Source of the DNA: M3007 sp035299505
Lineage (GTDB): Bacteria; Bacteroidota; Bacteroidia; Chitinophagales; Saprospiraceae
DNA: 64,000 bases
Direction: 5' to 3'
Assembly (NCBI GenBank): GCA_035299505.1
Contig: DATGWL010000178.1
Location: 22,701 to 86,700, forward strand
Shown one piece after another: positions 1-9,188 of this stretch; within the stretch, counting starts at the first letter, position 1; the number at the start of each line of letters is the position of its first letter. A model generated the notes under the pieces. That model was not told the DNA's origin. It saw only the letters and a program-made list of their open reading frames with translations, and searched no databases. Made by a program: the position numbers and the translations under genes.

Positions 1-165
1 CTAGGACAATTGGCGCAATTGAAAAGCTTTGATCTGAGCGCCAAACCCGTACAAAAGAAAATGAAAGAACGATACGGAGACCAGATACCCTGGAATGAGC
101 CGGTAATTTCTCCAGCCGCTATTTTTGACAGCGACCTGCTGGTAACTGTGAAAGATAGCGACTAA
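1..165 (+). CDS. C-terminal end of an unidentified protein (truncated by window edge)
   Basis: An open frame enters from the left edge and ends at TAA (163-165), giving the last 54 residues of a protein that ends in VTVKDSD. The piece is hydrophilic and contains a KKMKERYGDQIPW stretch, with no membrane segment. I do not recognise the family. The reading is supported by its uninterrupted frame to the edge and by the strong hairpin just downstream, which separates it from the convergent gene at 229. The frame could be by chance, since only 54 codons are visible. Confidence 0.6.
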   Translation, partial: LGQLAQLKSFDLSAKPVQKKMKERYGDQIPWNEPVISPAAIFDSDLLVTVKDSD

Positions 166-185
166 TAACAAAATATGCCGGAAAA

Positions 186-218
186 GGATGGTACGAGGGC
201 CTAACCCTCGTACCATCC
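186..218. terminator. Bidirectional hairpin terminator between convergent genes
   Basis: A perfect 14-bp inverted repeat (186-199 and 205-218) with a 5-nt loop lies between the stop of the truncated plus-strand gene and the stop of the minus-strand gene at 229. Neither side has a long T tract. The position between two convergent stops supports a shared terminator. Confidence 0.75.
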
Positions 219-228
219 GGTTATCTGC

Positions 229-3200
229 TTATTTAAATGCTACCCAACGCGTCTCGGCTGCAATAACCGCATCCACGAATGTTCGGAAACTGGCGTATTG
301 ATCTGCCGGAATGACATTGCGCACGGTTTGAATGTCGCGCCTGACTTCCAGTACACCCGGTTGGATTTGTTTGTAGTGCAGGGCATATTTCATCTCTCCA
401 AAAGTAAGATTAATATCCTTCGGAATTTCACTAAACTGTTTGCCTTCCGGTACCTTGATGGTCACTGTTTCTGTGTATTGATCGGTATCCTCATAATCCC
501 AGTATTTGATGGGATGTGTCCGCTCTTCATCATTGAAGGCATCGGCGGCAAAGAAGACATTGAAGAAAGGCACCTTGATGGTTTGCATGTCGCCAATCTG
601 CATAACCTCGTTTTTAATGCTGCTTTTTACCTTGAAATGCATGGTATCTGTTGCTTTTTCGAAATCATCAAATACCAGCTCCTTGATGGTCAGCGGGTTG
701 GTGAAAAGGCGCGCCATACGGCCCTGCATGGTTTCGGATCTTTTAATCACCGGAAGGTCTTTGTACTGACCTCTGATGCCGCCTGCAATCCGCCCACCCG
801 TGTACGAGTCGGTTTCGGCCAGCAATTCGCGTCCCTTGATCTCAATTTTAGTCATTTCTGTCCGGAAATCTTTTACCCGGTTGGATGGTTCCAGATAAAA
901 TGGCTTGACATCCTTTGGCCTGTTGCTGCCATATGGTATTTCCAGTGCAAAAGCGTGGATATCCATCGTTGGCAAACTGCCAAAAACCAGATCGGCATCT
1001 GTGAGTTCAAGGAACCAGATTTGGCCATCGGCTTTCACCTTCACAATACAATGATTGAAATCAATGGACGGCAACAACAGCGCATTTTCACCTTCATCGC
1101 GGGTATTGAGCAGCACCAAATTGGCTTCCAAACCAGCCTCACGAGCCAGCGCAGCGTACAGGGTCGCCAGGTCTTTACAGTCGCCCAGTTTGGTTTGAAT
1201 AACCCTGGCGGCTTTTTGCGGCACAAGTCCGGATTGACGGAAAGGCACGGAGGAATACCGGATGTTTTTGGTAATCCAGCGGTAAATGATGCGGGCCTTT
1301 TCTGTTTCTGTGTACTTTTTATCTGCAGGAAACAGGGTTTTGTACAGCTGTTGTACCTCATAATCCCTTTTGGCCTGATCGCTGGATACATCAGCATACC
1401 AGTTAGCCACCTCACTCCAATTGGGAATGGTGCTAACGTGCAGCAACTTGCCCAGATCAATTAAGCCGGGCATGGAACGCTCCTGTTTTACCGCAGGCTC
1501 ATTCACGGCCTCCCAAAGGTATTTTTTGAGACTGCCTTCTTCAATTTCCGTGATTTTAGGCTCCAACTGCTGATTGAGCTGTTTGAACTGGAATTGAACA
1601 GAAGGTGGCGCCAACAGGCAATACCTGGATATTTCTGCCGGAACAAACTTATTAAAGGTATGTAACTGCGTAAACTCCCGGGCCATTCTGCCATAGGCGT
1701 AGTTGGATAAACGATAACGAACATGAATGCCGTCGCCTACCTGTAAATTAGTGAATACCAGTGAGTTGTCATTTTGTTCTGCCAACAGTTTGCTTCCGTT
1801 GGGCTTCAGTACCTCAGCCTTTTCAATGATCAGGCTTTGCGTAGAGGAATTGTACCCAATGGATGATTCTTTCCAACGATCAATTCCGGCTTCGTTCAAA
1901 ACCTTGATGACAATGGTAGAAACCTGCTCCGAGTTCCTTTCCGGATACAGGATATTGACGTGTTCGTCCAGGATGTAATACCAGTCGTGTACCCCTATGT
2001 AATCAGCATCCTTGGATTTGCGGTACATCTCCATGGCATCGTACTGCGGCATCAGCGTGGCAAAGTCTGGTTTGTTCTCCAGCTGCCGGATTTTTCTGCG
2101 TATGTCGTAATTATTTGGACCGTAATGCAGTGATTTTTGGTAATTGGCCAGTGCGTCTTTGTTGTTGGAAGCCCGTTCGGCACAATTGCCGGCCAATTCC
2201 CAATATTGAGCAGAAAATGGTGCCCTGGCCAGCAGTTTATCAGCGCAAGCCTTACATTTTTCCGGCTCATTGACTGAAAAATAATAGTTGGCCAGGCGAG
2301 TCAGGGCTGCATCGCCGGTAGGGTACGACTCGTCAATACGTTTGTAAATGGCTACGGCTTTAGAGCCCATGCCCAGTTCCAAGTATTGTTCCGCCAGGGT
2401 ATTGGCTATGGAAATGTCAAAATTTGATTCCAAAAACCAGCTCAGCATAGATGCCGCAGCCTCCGGTCTTTTATGGAGCTTTGATTCTACGGCAAACTGC
2501 AAATTGGTGAAATAACTGTTAGTCGGGTACTTTTTATAGCACTTTTCAATCAGTTTAACCCCTTCCTGCACAGCCTGCTGTTTGAATAACAGGTCAATTT
2601 TCTTGGAGGAGGTTGATTCATCTTCGCCATACAGGTCCTCCCAGCGGGTGAGCAAGGTCATGGCTTCATCGTAATCTTCCTTGGCCAATGCTTCTTCATA
2701 CCTGAATATCATCGACATCAGGGATTCCGGCGCCAGTCGCTTGATGTCTTCAAATTCCTGGGAAAGCGCCGTGCGGTTTTCCATATTCTGCAAACATTTC
2801 AACCGTTGAAAACGCAGGGCGATATTGTCGGGAGAAAGTGCCAGGGCTTTTTCTATAGTTTCCAGCGCCAGTTCGTTGTCGTAATTGCGCAGATACACGC
2901 TGCTCAGGTAGAAATAGTTGACCAGATTATTGGGTTGAGCGGCAATCTTCTTTTTGAAATACTCCACCGCATAAAACGGCTGTCTTGCCGGGAGTGCGCC
3001 TTCTGCCTTGGCATAGGGCTGATAGGTAGTTGAAGCCTGCAAGCCGCTGGCCGGACGACCATTGGAGTCCAAAAAGCGCAACCCGAAATTCATGGTTCCG
3101 TCTTCAATTAATCCTATTTGCAACAGAACCCGGTTTACACCTTTTTTGAGTTTAACCGGGGCCTTAAATACATCAAAATCTGTATGCCGGTGTAATTGCT

Positions 3201-3999
3201 CTGCAAAAACCAGTTGATCGTTCACCCAGATTTTCAGGCTGCTGGCTGTGTAGCCCAGGGCCAGCACCAGGTCCTGATCTTGGGCAGAAGTAATGAAGGA
3301 TTGCGCGTAGGCAATGCCAGAGCGCCATTTGATCTGTTCCTCTACGCTCACCCAACCATCATGGAATTCATCAGATTTGGAGATCCACCAGATGTCTGAA
3401 TTATTCAATGCCTGAAATTTGGCATCTGGTTTAGGTTGAGAAATCGGCGGGTAGTTTTTGTCGAATCCGCTTTCAGATACATTGTCAAAAGCGCCGGTGA
3501 ACTGCCAGCTTCCAATGGTTTGGATGGGTTCCACCACAGATCTTGACTTTTTTACCTCGTTTTTGCTGATGTAATGATGGTGCAGGTGGTACATGGCGGA
3601 GGCTTTTAGCCCCTCATCCACCTTTGGGTCTTTTATTAACTGTTCCAGGAATTTGAATTGATCGGAGGTTTTTTGGCCGTATTCGCCGGCAAAACCATAA
3701 TCACGCCATTGGGCATAATAATATGGATTCACATCATCCAGGTGTTTTCTTGCCTGATCAAATCGATCGCGGACTTCCTGGTCTTTGCCTTCCATTTGAT
3801 CCACAATAATGGTCGTAAGTAAGGCATCGGCGGCGGTTGACGGATTTTTTTCAGCTTTTTTCAAGGAAGCCCGGGCAGCTGCAAAGTCGTTTTTACCTAA
3901 AGCATCCCAGGCAGCCTGGTAGTCCTGACTAAAGAGTTTTTGGGTTAAACAGATGAAAAGTAGCAAAAGTAGTTTGGGCAGTTTTGTGTGCTTGTCCAT
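229..3999 (-). CDS. Secreted TPR / DUF3857 / transglutaminase-like protein
   Basis: This 1256-residue protein begins with a Sec signal peptide (MDKHTKLPKLLLLLFICLTQ). I chose the ATG at 3999 because the longer frame only adds a non-signal N-terminus. An N-terminal part of about 350 residues is followed by tetratricopeptide repeats to about 690, a DUF3857 region (about 690-860) and a transglutaminase-like domain (about 910-1060). The likely triad is Cys941 in GDCKD, His983 in NHCIV and Asp1001 in ELTDAD. Such proteins are common in Bacteroidota. They are exported and thought to be cysteine-protease- or transglutaminase-like, but the substrate is unknown. The gene converges on the truncated gene at 1-165. 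A -7-like element lies about 95 bp upstream. The domain call is firm and the function open. Confidence 0.88.
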   Translation of the reverse strand: MDKHTKLPKLLLLLFICLTQKLFSQDYQAAWDALGKNDFAAARASLKKAEKNPSTAADALLTTIIVDQMEGKDQEVRDRFDQARKHLDDVNPYYYAQWRDYGFAGEYGQKTSDQFKFLEQLIKDPKVDEGLKASAMYHLHHHYISKNEVKKSRSVVEPIQTIGSWQFTGAFDNVSESGFDKNYPPISQPKPDAKFQALNNSDIWWISKSDEFHDGWVSVEEQIKWRSGIAYAQSFITSAQDQDLVLALGYTASSLKIWVNDQLVFAEQLHRHTDFDVFKAPVKLKKGVNRVLLQIGLIEDGTMNFGLRFLDSNGRPASGLQASTTYQPYAKAEGALPARQPFYAVEYFKKKIAAQPNNLVNYFYLSSVYLRNYDNELALETIEKALALSPDNIALRFQRLKCLQNMENRTALSQEFEDIKRLAPESLMSMIFRYEEALAKEDYDEAMTLLTRWEDLYGEDESTSSKKIDLLFKQQAVQEGVKLIEKCYKKYPTNSYFTNLQFAVESKLHKRPEAAASMLSWFLESNFDISIANTLAEQYLELGMGSKAVAIYKRIDESYPTGDAALTRLANYYFSVNEPEKCKACADKLLARAPFSAQYWELAGNCAERASNNKDALANYQKSLHYGPNNYDIRRKIRQLENKPDFATLMPQYDAMEMYRKSKDADYIGVHDWYYILDEHVNILYPERNSEQVSTIVIKVLNEAGIDRWKESSIGYNSSTQSLIIEKAEVLKPNGSKLLAEQNDNSLVFTNLQVGDGIHVRYRLSNYAYGRMAREFTQLHTFNKFVPAEISRYCLLAPPSVQFQFKQLNQQLEPKITEIEEGSLKKYLWEAVNEPAVKQERSMPGLIDLGKLLHVSTIPNWSEVANWYADVSSDQAKRDYEVQQLYKTLFPADKKYTETEKARIIYRWITKNIRYSSVPFRQSGLVPQKAARVIQTKLGDCKDLATLYAALAREAGLEANLVLLNTRDEGENALLLPSIDFNHCIVKVKADGQIWFLELTDADLVFGSLPTMDIHAFALEIPYGSNRPKDVKPFYLEPSNRVKDFRTEMTKIEIKGRELLAETDSYTGGRIAGGIRGQYKDLPVIKRSETMQGRMARLFTNPLTIKELVFDDFEKATDTMHFKVKSSIKNEVMQIGDMQTIKVPFFNVFFAADAFNDEERTHPIKYWDYEDTDQYTETVTIKVPEGKQFSEIPKDINLTFGEMKYALHYKQIQPGVLEVRRDIQTVRNVIPADQYASFRTFVDAVIAAETRWVAFK

Positions 4000-4096
4000 G
4001 GGTGAAGGATGGATATTAGTGAGAATTGGTTTAATAGTTGTTTGTTTGGGCCAAAGGTGGAAAGTTCCCAATATGCTCGTAACGCAAATAGTTGGC

Positions 4097-4104
4097 CAAA
4101 AGTA
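4097..4104 (-). promoter_or_regulatory. Candidate -7 element for the TPR/transglutaminase gene
   Basis: On the minus strand this reads TACTTTTG, a perfect match to the Bacteroidota -7 consensus TAnnTTTG. It lies about 95 bp upstream of the ATG at 3999. No good -33 TTTG was found at the expected distance, so the call is tentative. Confidence 0.4.
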
Positions 4105-4195
4105 AACTGCTGAATAATTTGTGTAGCATCCTGACTCAATAATCTGTTTGAATTCTGGGTATAATGCCAGATGTGAAAAAAATCCGCAGCCTCAT

Positions 4196-4227
4196 TTTGC
4201 TAAATCAAGACAAAGCTATTACCTTTG
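4196..4227 (+). promoter_or_regulatory. Bacteroidota-type promoter of the CAU tRNA
   Basis: A -33 TTTG (4196-4199) and a perfect -7 TACCTTTG (4220-4227) are separated by 20 bp. Transcription would begin near 4234, about 15 bp before the mature tRNA 5' end. Both elements and the spacing fit the Bacteroidota primary sigma consensus. Confidence 0.75.
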
Positions 4228-4248
4228 CCGCCGCTTTTGAAAAAGCAG

Positions 4249-4322
4249 GGCGCGATAGCTCAGTTGGTTAGAGCGTGCGATTCATAATCGCAAGGTCGGG
4301 AGTTCAAGCCTCCCTCGCGCTA
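4249..4322 (+). tRNA. tRNA with CAU anticodon (elongator Met, or Ile2)
   Basis: The cloverleaf folds cleanly: acceptor GGCGCGA/TCGCGCT, D-stem GCTC/GAGC, anticodon stem TGCGA/TCGCA with loop TTCATAA (anticodon CAT at 4283-4285), and T-stem GGGAG/CTCCC with loop TTCAAGC. The discriminator is A, and CCA is not encoded. The anticodon stem lacks the three G-C pairs of an initiator. Elongator Met and lysidine-modified Ile(CAU) share this anticodon and cannot be told apart with certainty by eye. Confidence 0.93.
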
Positions 4323-4331
4323 CAAGATCTG

Positions 4332-4368
4332 AAACGCAGGTTTTTCGTTGGTTACGAAACCTGCGTTT
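4332..4368 (+). terminator. Rho-independent terminator after the tRNA
   Basis: A perfect 12-bp stem (4332-4343 and 4357-4368) with a 13-nt loop is followed by T-rich sequence, 10 bp after the tRNA 3' end. Confidence 0.8.
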
Positions 4369-4579
4369 TTGCATTTTTACGACCTACCCGCTGCTTGGTA
4401 ACAACATTTTTGTTGCTCATCGTATCTTCCCGAGAATTTTTTGGACGAACAAGGATACAAGGGATTACTTTGTTCCGCTACTTTTAGGCGGGCAAACTGT
4501 TAATCCTTCATCTTCCCCGTACCGGCATAATCTCCTGACAAAGTCCCAGGAACTATTAACCAATCAATTCTCACACCGG

Positions 4580-7500
4580 ATGAACTGCAAACTTCGCCCG
4601 ACGCAAGCACTACTACTTTTTGCCTCTTGCCTGTTTTTTACCACTGCTCAAGCACAATTTCTCCAGGTTACGGATGTCGTAACGGGTCCTTACAACCCGC
4701 AATCGCTCATTTCCAACGTATTCCTGGGTGAAGGTGTGGAAGTTACCAGCATTACTTTTAACGGAGACCCCCGTGCTGTGGGCTATTTTTCCGGCGGCAC
4801 GCCCGCACTTGGTATTGAACGGGGTATCCTGCTCACATCCGGTTTTGCCGTAAATGCTGCAGACGATGGCATCGTACAGGCCAGCGATGGCAATGCAGGA
4901 GGTTCCGTTGAACCCAGTCTGCAGCCTATTGCCACAGACGACCTCAACGACGTAGCGGTATACACCATTACGTTCATTCCCAACTCAGATACCCTGCGTT
5001 TCCGTTATAGCTTCGGCTCTGAAGAATACCCGGAGTATGCCTGCACTGCATTTAACGACGTGTTTGGCTTCTTTATTCAGGGGCCTGGATACCCGGTGTT
5101 TACCAATATTGCCAAGGTGCCAGGCACTAACCTGCCTGTGTCTATCAATAATGTTCACCCCACCAATCCGGCAGCGCCGCCTTGTCCGGCTTTTAATGTT
5201 CAGTATTACAATGATAACCTGAGTTCCAATCTTCAGCCTGTTTACGACGGCTTTACTGATGTTTTTACCGCCATTGCCGTAGTAACGCCCTGTCAGCCCT
5301 ACACCATTAAACTGGCTATCGCTGATGTGGGCGACGCCGCTTACGATTCCGGGGTTTTCCTGGAAGCCAAAAGCTTCGGTACTGGCTCACTACAGGTAAA
5401 CGCTGCCACAGTTAGCGCAGATGGTACCATTGCAGAAGGCTGCACCCAGGGAACATTGTCTTTTACCTTGCCCGAATTGCGCAGTACCAACTACAACGTT
5501 AACTTCAATGTATTTGGCTCCGCAACAGCAGGGGTAGACTATCAGGCTATTCCCAGCACCCTGGTTATCCCGCCGGGACAGTCTACAATCACTATCCCGG
5601 TTATTGCTTTCGAAGACGGGGTTGCAGAACCAACGGAGTCTATAGGGATCTCTGTGCAGGTAGACCCATGCAACCGGGATACGGTTTTTCTGTATATCCG
5701 CGACAGGATTCTGGAGCCACCTATGTTGTCAGACACCTCTGTTTGTTTGCCCAATACACCGGTTGAACTCAGTGGAACGGTGCCTACACCCGTGCCAGCT
5801 CCGCCTACCTTCACCAATTCCAACGATTTGGCTATACCTAACGGCGGATTTCCCATCAACTCAACAGTTACCTCTTTCGGGGTAATGCCCGCTACGATTG
5901 GGCCTGGCGTTATTCGGTCTGTTTGCCTGAACCTGGATCATACCTGGATTTCTGATATTGATGCCTACCTGGTGTCGCCAAATGGTATTGTGCTGGAACT
6001 GACCACGGATAATGGTGCGGATGGCAACAATTACACCAATACCTGCTTTACGCCAACCGCTACCGTACCGATTAGTTTCCCCGGACCCTTTGCGCCGTCT
6101 ACCGCGGCGCCATTTTCCGGCGATTGGCTGCCGGAAGGGCCATGGACAGATCTGTATGGAGAACCTTCCAACGGCAATTGGCGTTTGCGAATTACCGACG
6201 ATCAGAACAACATCAACGGAACGCTGCTCGATTGGACTATGACCTTCGAGCCGATGTATAACGTAACCTACCAGTGGTCGCCGGCAGGCGGTTTGAGCTG
6301 CACGGATTGTCCAAATCCTGTGGCCACTGTACCTGGTACAAGTATTTACACTGTAACAGCCACCGACTCTTACGGCTGTACCGTAACAGAGGATGTGCAG
6401 CTGAGTATTGGCGCCATTTCTGCCAATATTACGGTTCCACAGCCTATTCGTTGCAAAGGGGATAAAGCCACTATCCAGGCAAATGCCCCGGGAAATAACA
6501 CATACCTCTGGAGTTCAGGCCAAACAACCGCTTCGGTTAACAACCTCGGTCCAGGCACTTATACAGTAACGGTTACGAGTGTAGGTGCATTTTGCACCTC
6601 CACATCTTCCGTTACGCTGGTTGAGCCTGACGAATTGCTGGCAACAGCCTCGCCGAATGATGTTACTTGTTTTGGACTCAGCACTGGAACTGCCGCAGTG
6701 TATCCGTCGGGTGGGGTAGCGCCTTACACCTATTTGTGGAGCAACACCATGACTGCCGACAGTATTTCTGGTTTGCTGCCAGGTACTTACACGGTTACTA
6801 TAACTGATAATAATGGCTGTCAGGAAGTTAGCGCCATGCAGGTATTTGAGCCGGCTTTGATTCAGATTGTTACAGCACTGAACCGGGCGCCATCTTGTTT
6901 TGGCGGTAACGATGGTCAGCTGACTACCTATGCCGTGGGTGGAACCACACCGTTTGATTTTGTTTGGAATACCGGTCAGGTAAATCAGGGTATTACCAGC
7001 ATCACTGCCGGCACATACACGGTTACCGCAACGGATGGTAATGGTTGTTCTGCGGTTAAAACAGAAACAGTAACTGAACCGCCTTTGCTGACAGGATCAG
7101 CTACAACTGTGGCAGCAAAATGTTTTGGCAAAAACAACGGATCCCTGCAGATTCAGCCTGCCGGCGGCACCCCTCAGTATAGCGCATCCTGGACCGGCCC
7201 CAATGGGTATACTGGCAATGGATTGAATATCAGCAACTTATTTGCGGGAACCTACCAGGCAACCCTCACGGATTCCAAAGGCTGTGTTCATACTATTACA
7301 GCAACGGTGACTGAACCTGCGGCTCTGGCATTAACCTTGCCGGCTGTGTCAGATACGGTTTGTTTTATGGGTAATGATGGTTCAGCTACGGTTTTCCATG
7401 CCGGCGGAACTGCTCCATTTACCTATTTGTGGAGTGCTAACAATCAAACCTCACAAACAGCAACCGGGCTGGCCACCAGCCAGTATCGCGTAACAGTAAC

Positions 7501-9046
7501 AGATGGCAATGGCTGTACTGCCACCAGCGAAACCTTTGTACAGGAACTTCAGGAACTGAATACTTATGGCGAGGCCCAGGCGCCGGGATGTCATGACGGA
7601 GTAGATGGTACCGGTGCTATGTTGTCTATTTTTTATGGGGCAACACCGGCCAATATCAACGACTTTACCTTTAAGTGGAATACTTCTCCACCACAGTTTG
7701 GTATTAGTGTCACCGGCTTGCAGGGTGGTAAAACCTATACGGTAACAGCAACTGATGCACAGGGATGTACGGCAACAGCTTCCATTCCGGTGGGCAATCC
7801 GCTGCCGCTTGAAACCCAGGTAACGGGTACAGCTGATGTTAAATGTTTTGGCGAAACCAATGGATGGGCTTCGGCCAAGGGCATTGGCGGAACAGCGCCA
7901 TATAACTGGTTCTGGAATGGAGGAACCACTCCTTCAGATTCTGTAGCGCAGGGACTTGCAGCTGGCACCTACAGGGTAACCATAACCGATATGAATGGTT
8001 GCCCCGGAACAGCCAGTGTAACCATCGGACAGCCATCTGAATTGCGGGTAAGCCTGCAACCTATTAATGTAGGATGTTTTGGGGGTAGCACAGGAACAGC
8101 CAAAGCAGTGGCCTCCGGCGGCGTTAATCCATATCAATATGTGTGGGAAAATGGCGCTACTACTACCAGCATCAACAATCTGGCGGCAGGCACTTACCGG
8201 ATCAGCGTAACAGACTTCAATGGCTGCCTCACACCCGGCAGTGTAACGGTTTCGCAACCCGCAGAACCGGTGTCCGGGGTAGCAAGTATGCAACCGCCCA
8301 AATGTTTCGGCGGCTTTGATGGTAAAATATTCCTGACCGGCTCCGGTGGAACTGCTCCGTACCGATATGCATTGGATAACAAGCCACTCAATGGCTCGCC
8401 GGTACAGATTGGTATTTCAGCCGGAACATATGCGCCTGTTATTGTGGATGCCAATGGATGTTCGTCCACGCTAGCACCTATTGAAGTTACTCAACCCAAT
8501 GCGGTTACGGTGGATCTTGGGCCAGATTTTGCCATTTTGTTTGGAGAAGATACTCAGTTGTTCGCATCAGTAGCCAATGCTCAAGGGCCTGTACAATATA
8601 CCTGGAATGCGGCCGACAGCACCTGGCTAAGCTGCATGGATTGCATAAATCCGGCCGTTTACAGCCTGGAGTTCACCCGATTCTTTGGCATTACCGTAAC
8701 GGATTCCCTGGGGTGCCGGGCAGATGATATGGTGCGTATTGCAGTGGAAAAACCGCGCAGGGTATTCGTACCAACCGGGTTCACACCTAATGGCGATTTC
8801 AACAACGATCTTTTGCTGGTACACGGTCAAAGCAGCTCCAAGGTCATTGATTTCAAAATCTTCGATCGCTGGGGTGAAATGGTGTTCCAATTGCAGGATT
8901 TCTCTTTCAACGACGATACCAAAGGCTGGGATGGAAATTTCCGTGGCCAACCCTGCGATCCGGGTGTATACGTCTGGATGCTCGAAGTAGAATACATAGA
9001 CGGCGAACGGGAAACCTTCAAGGGCAACACTACCCTGTTAAGGTAA
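4580..9046 (+). CDS. Giant cell-surface adhesin: choice-of-anchor L, P-domain-like, SprB repeats, CHU_C tail
   Basis: This 1488-residue secreted protein has a signal peptide ending near AQAQ. Residues about 30-265 look like a choice-of-anchor L domain (RYSFGSEEYPEY motif). A Calx-beta-like segment follows to about 375, then a proprotein-convertase P-domain-like region (about 430-560) and a PKD-like piece. About nine SprB-type repeats run from about 620 to 1350, each opening with a Cys-Phe-Gly-like motif and closing with GTYTVTVTD-NGC. The C-terminus (about 1393-1488) is a CHU_C domain with FTPNGD, FDRWGEMVF and GWDGNFRG motifs, a signal for type IX export and surface attachment. It is probably a gliding or adhesion protein; the ligand is unknown. 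A strong terminator follows. Confidence 0.9.
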   Translation: MNCKLRPTQALLLFASCLFFTTAQAQFLQVTDVVTGPYNPQSLISNVFLGEGVEVTSITFNGDPRAVGYFSGGTPALGIERGILLTSGFAVNAADDGIVQASDGNAGGSVEPSLQPIATDDLNDVAVYTITFIPNSDTLRFRYSFGSEEYPEYACTAFNDVFGFFIQGPGYPVFTNIAKVPGTNLPVSINNVHPTNPAAPPCPAFNVQYYNDNLSSNLQPVYDGFTDVFTAIAVVTPCQPYTIKLAIADVGDAAYDSGVFLEAKSFGTGSLQVNAATVSADGTIAEGCTQGTLSFTLPELRSTNYNVNFNVFGSATAGVDYQAIPSTLVIPPGQSTITIPVIAFEDGVAEPTESIGISVQVDPCNRDTVFLYIRDRILEPPMLSDTSVCLPNTPVELSGTVPTPVPAPPTFTNSNDLAIPNGGFPINSTVTSFGVMPATIGPGVIRSVCLNLDHTWISDIDAYLVSPNGIVLELTTDNGADGNNYTNTCFTPTATVPISFPGPFAPSTAAPFSGDWLPEGPWTDLYGEPSNGNWRLRITDDQNNINGTLLDWTMTFEPMYNVTYQWSPAGGLSCTDCPNPVATVPGTSIYTVTATDSYGCTVTEDVQLSIGAISANITVPQPIRCKGDKATIQANAPGNNTYLWSSGQTTASVNNLGPGTYTVTVTSVGAFCTSTSSVTLVEPDELLATASPNDVTCFGLSTGTAAVYPSGGVAPYTYLWSNTMTADSISGLLPGTYTVTITDNNGCQEVSAMQVFEPALIQIVTALNRAPSCFGGNDGQLTTYAVGGTTPFDFVWNTGQVNQGITSITAGTYTVTATDGNGCSAVKTETVTEPPLLTGSATTVAAKCFGKNNGSLQIQPAGGTPQYSASWTGPNGYTGNGLNISNLFAGTYQATLTDSKGCVHTITATVTEPAALALTLPAVSDTVCFMGNDGSATVFHAGGTAPFTYLWSANNQTSQTATGLATSQYRVTVTDGNGCTATSETFVQELQELNTYGEAQAPGCHDGVDGTGAMLSIFYGATPANINDFTFKWNTSPPQFGISVTGLQGGKTYTVTATDAQGCTATASIPVGNPLPLETQVTGTADVKCFGETNGWASAKGIGGTAPYNWFWNGGTTPSDSVAQGLAAGTYRVTITDMNGCPGTASVTIGQPSELRVSLQPINVGCFGGSTGTAKAVASGGVNPYQYVWENGATTTSINNLAAGTYRISVTDFNGCLTPGSVTVSQPAEPVSGVASMQPPKCFGGFDGKIFLTGSGGTAPYRYALDNKPLNGSPVQIGISAGTYAPVIVDANGCSSTLAPIEVTQPNAVTVDLGPDFAILFGEDTQLFASVANAQGPVQYTWNAADSTWLSCMDCINPAVYSLEFTRFFGITVTDSLGCRADDMVRIAVEKPRRVFVPTGFTPNGDFNNDLLLVHGQSSSKVIDFKIFDRWGEMVFQLQDFSFNDDTKGWDGNFRGQPCDPGVYVWMLEVEYIDGERETFKGNTTLLR

Positions 9047-9140
9047 AAAGTTGTGACAAAGCACGAAGCTGAAACACGAAGGTGCAATGATTCGAACGCA
9101 TAAAAACGCTAATATTTTGGCAGCATAACAGCCAAACGAA

Positions 9141-9165
9141 GTGGGCCGGTAAAATGCCGGCCCAC
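9141..9165 (+). terminator. Rho-independent terminator of the first giant adhesin
   Basis: A 9-bp GC-rich perfect stem (9141-9149 and 9157-9165) with a 7-nt loop is followed directly by six T residues. It lies 95 bp after the adhesin stop and 24 bp before the stop of the convergent subtilase. Confidence 0.88.
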
Positions 9166-9188
9166 TTTTTTCTTTGCGTCTTCCGGTT

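Noticed and set aside
298..1464. Long open frame antisense to the TPR/transglutaminase gene
   Set aside because: It is a shadow of the minus-strand gene, which has clear domains; the frame shows no family pattern and no signal.
7934..8469. Overlapping antisense frames in the SprB repeat part of the first adhesin
   Set aside because: These are shadows of the repeats; several occur in phase with each repeat unit.
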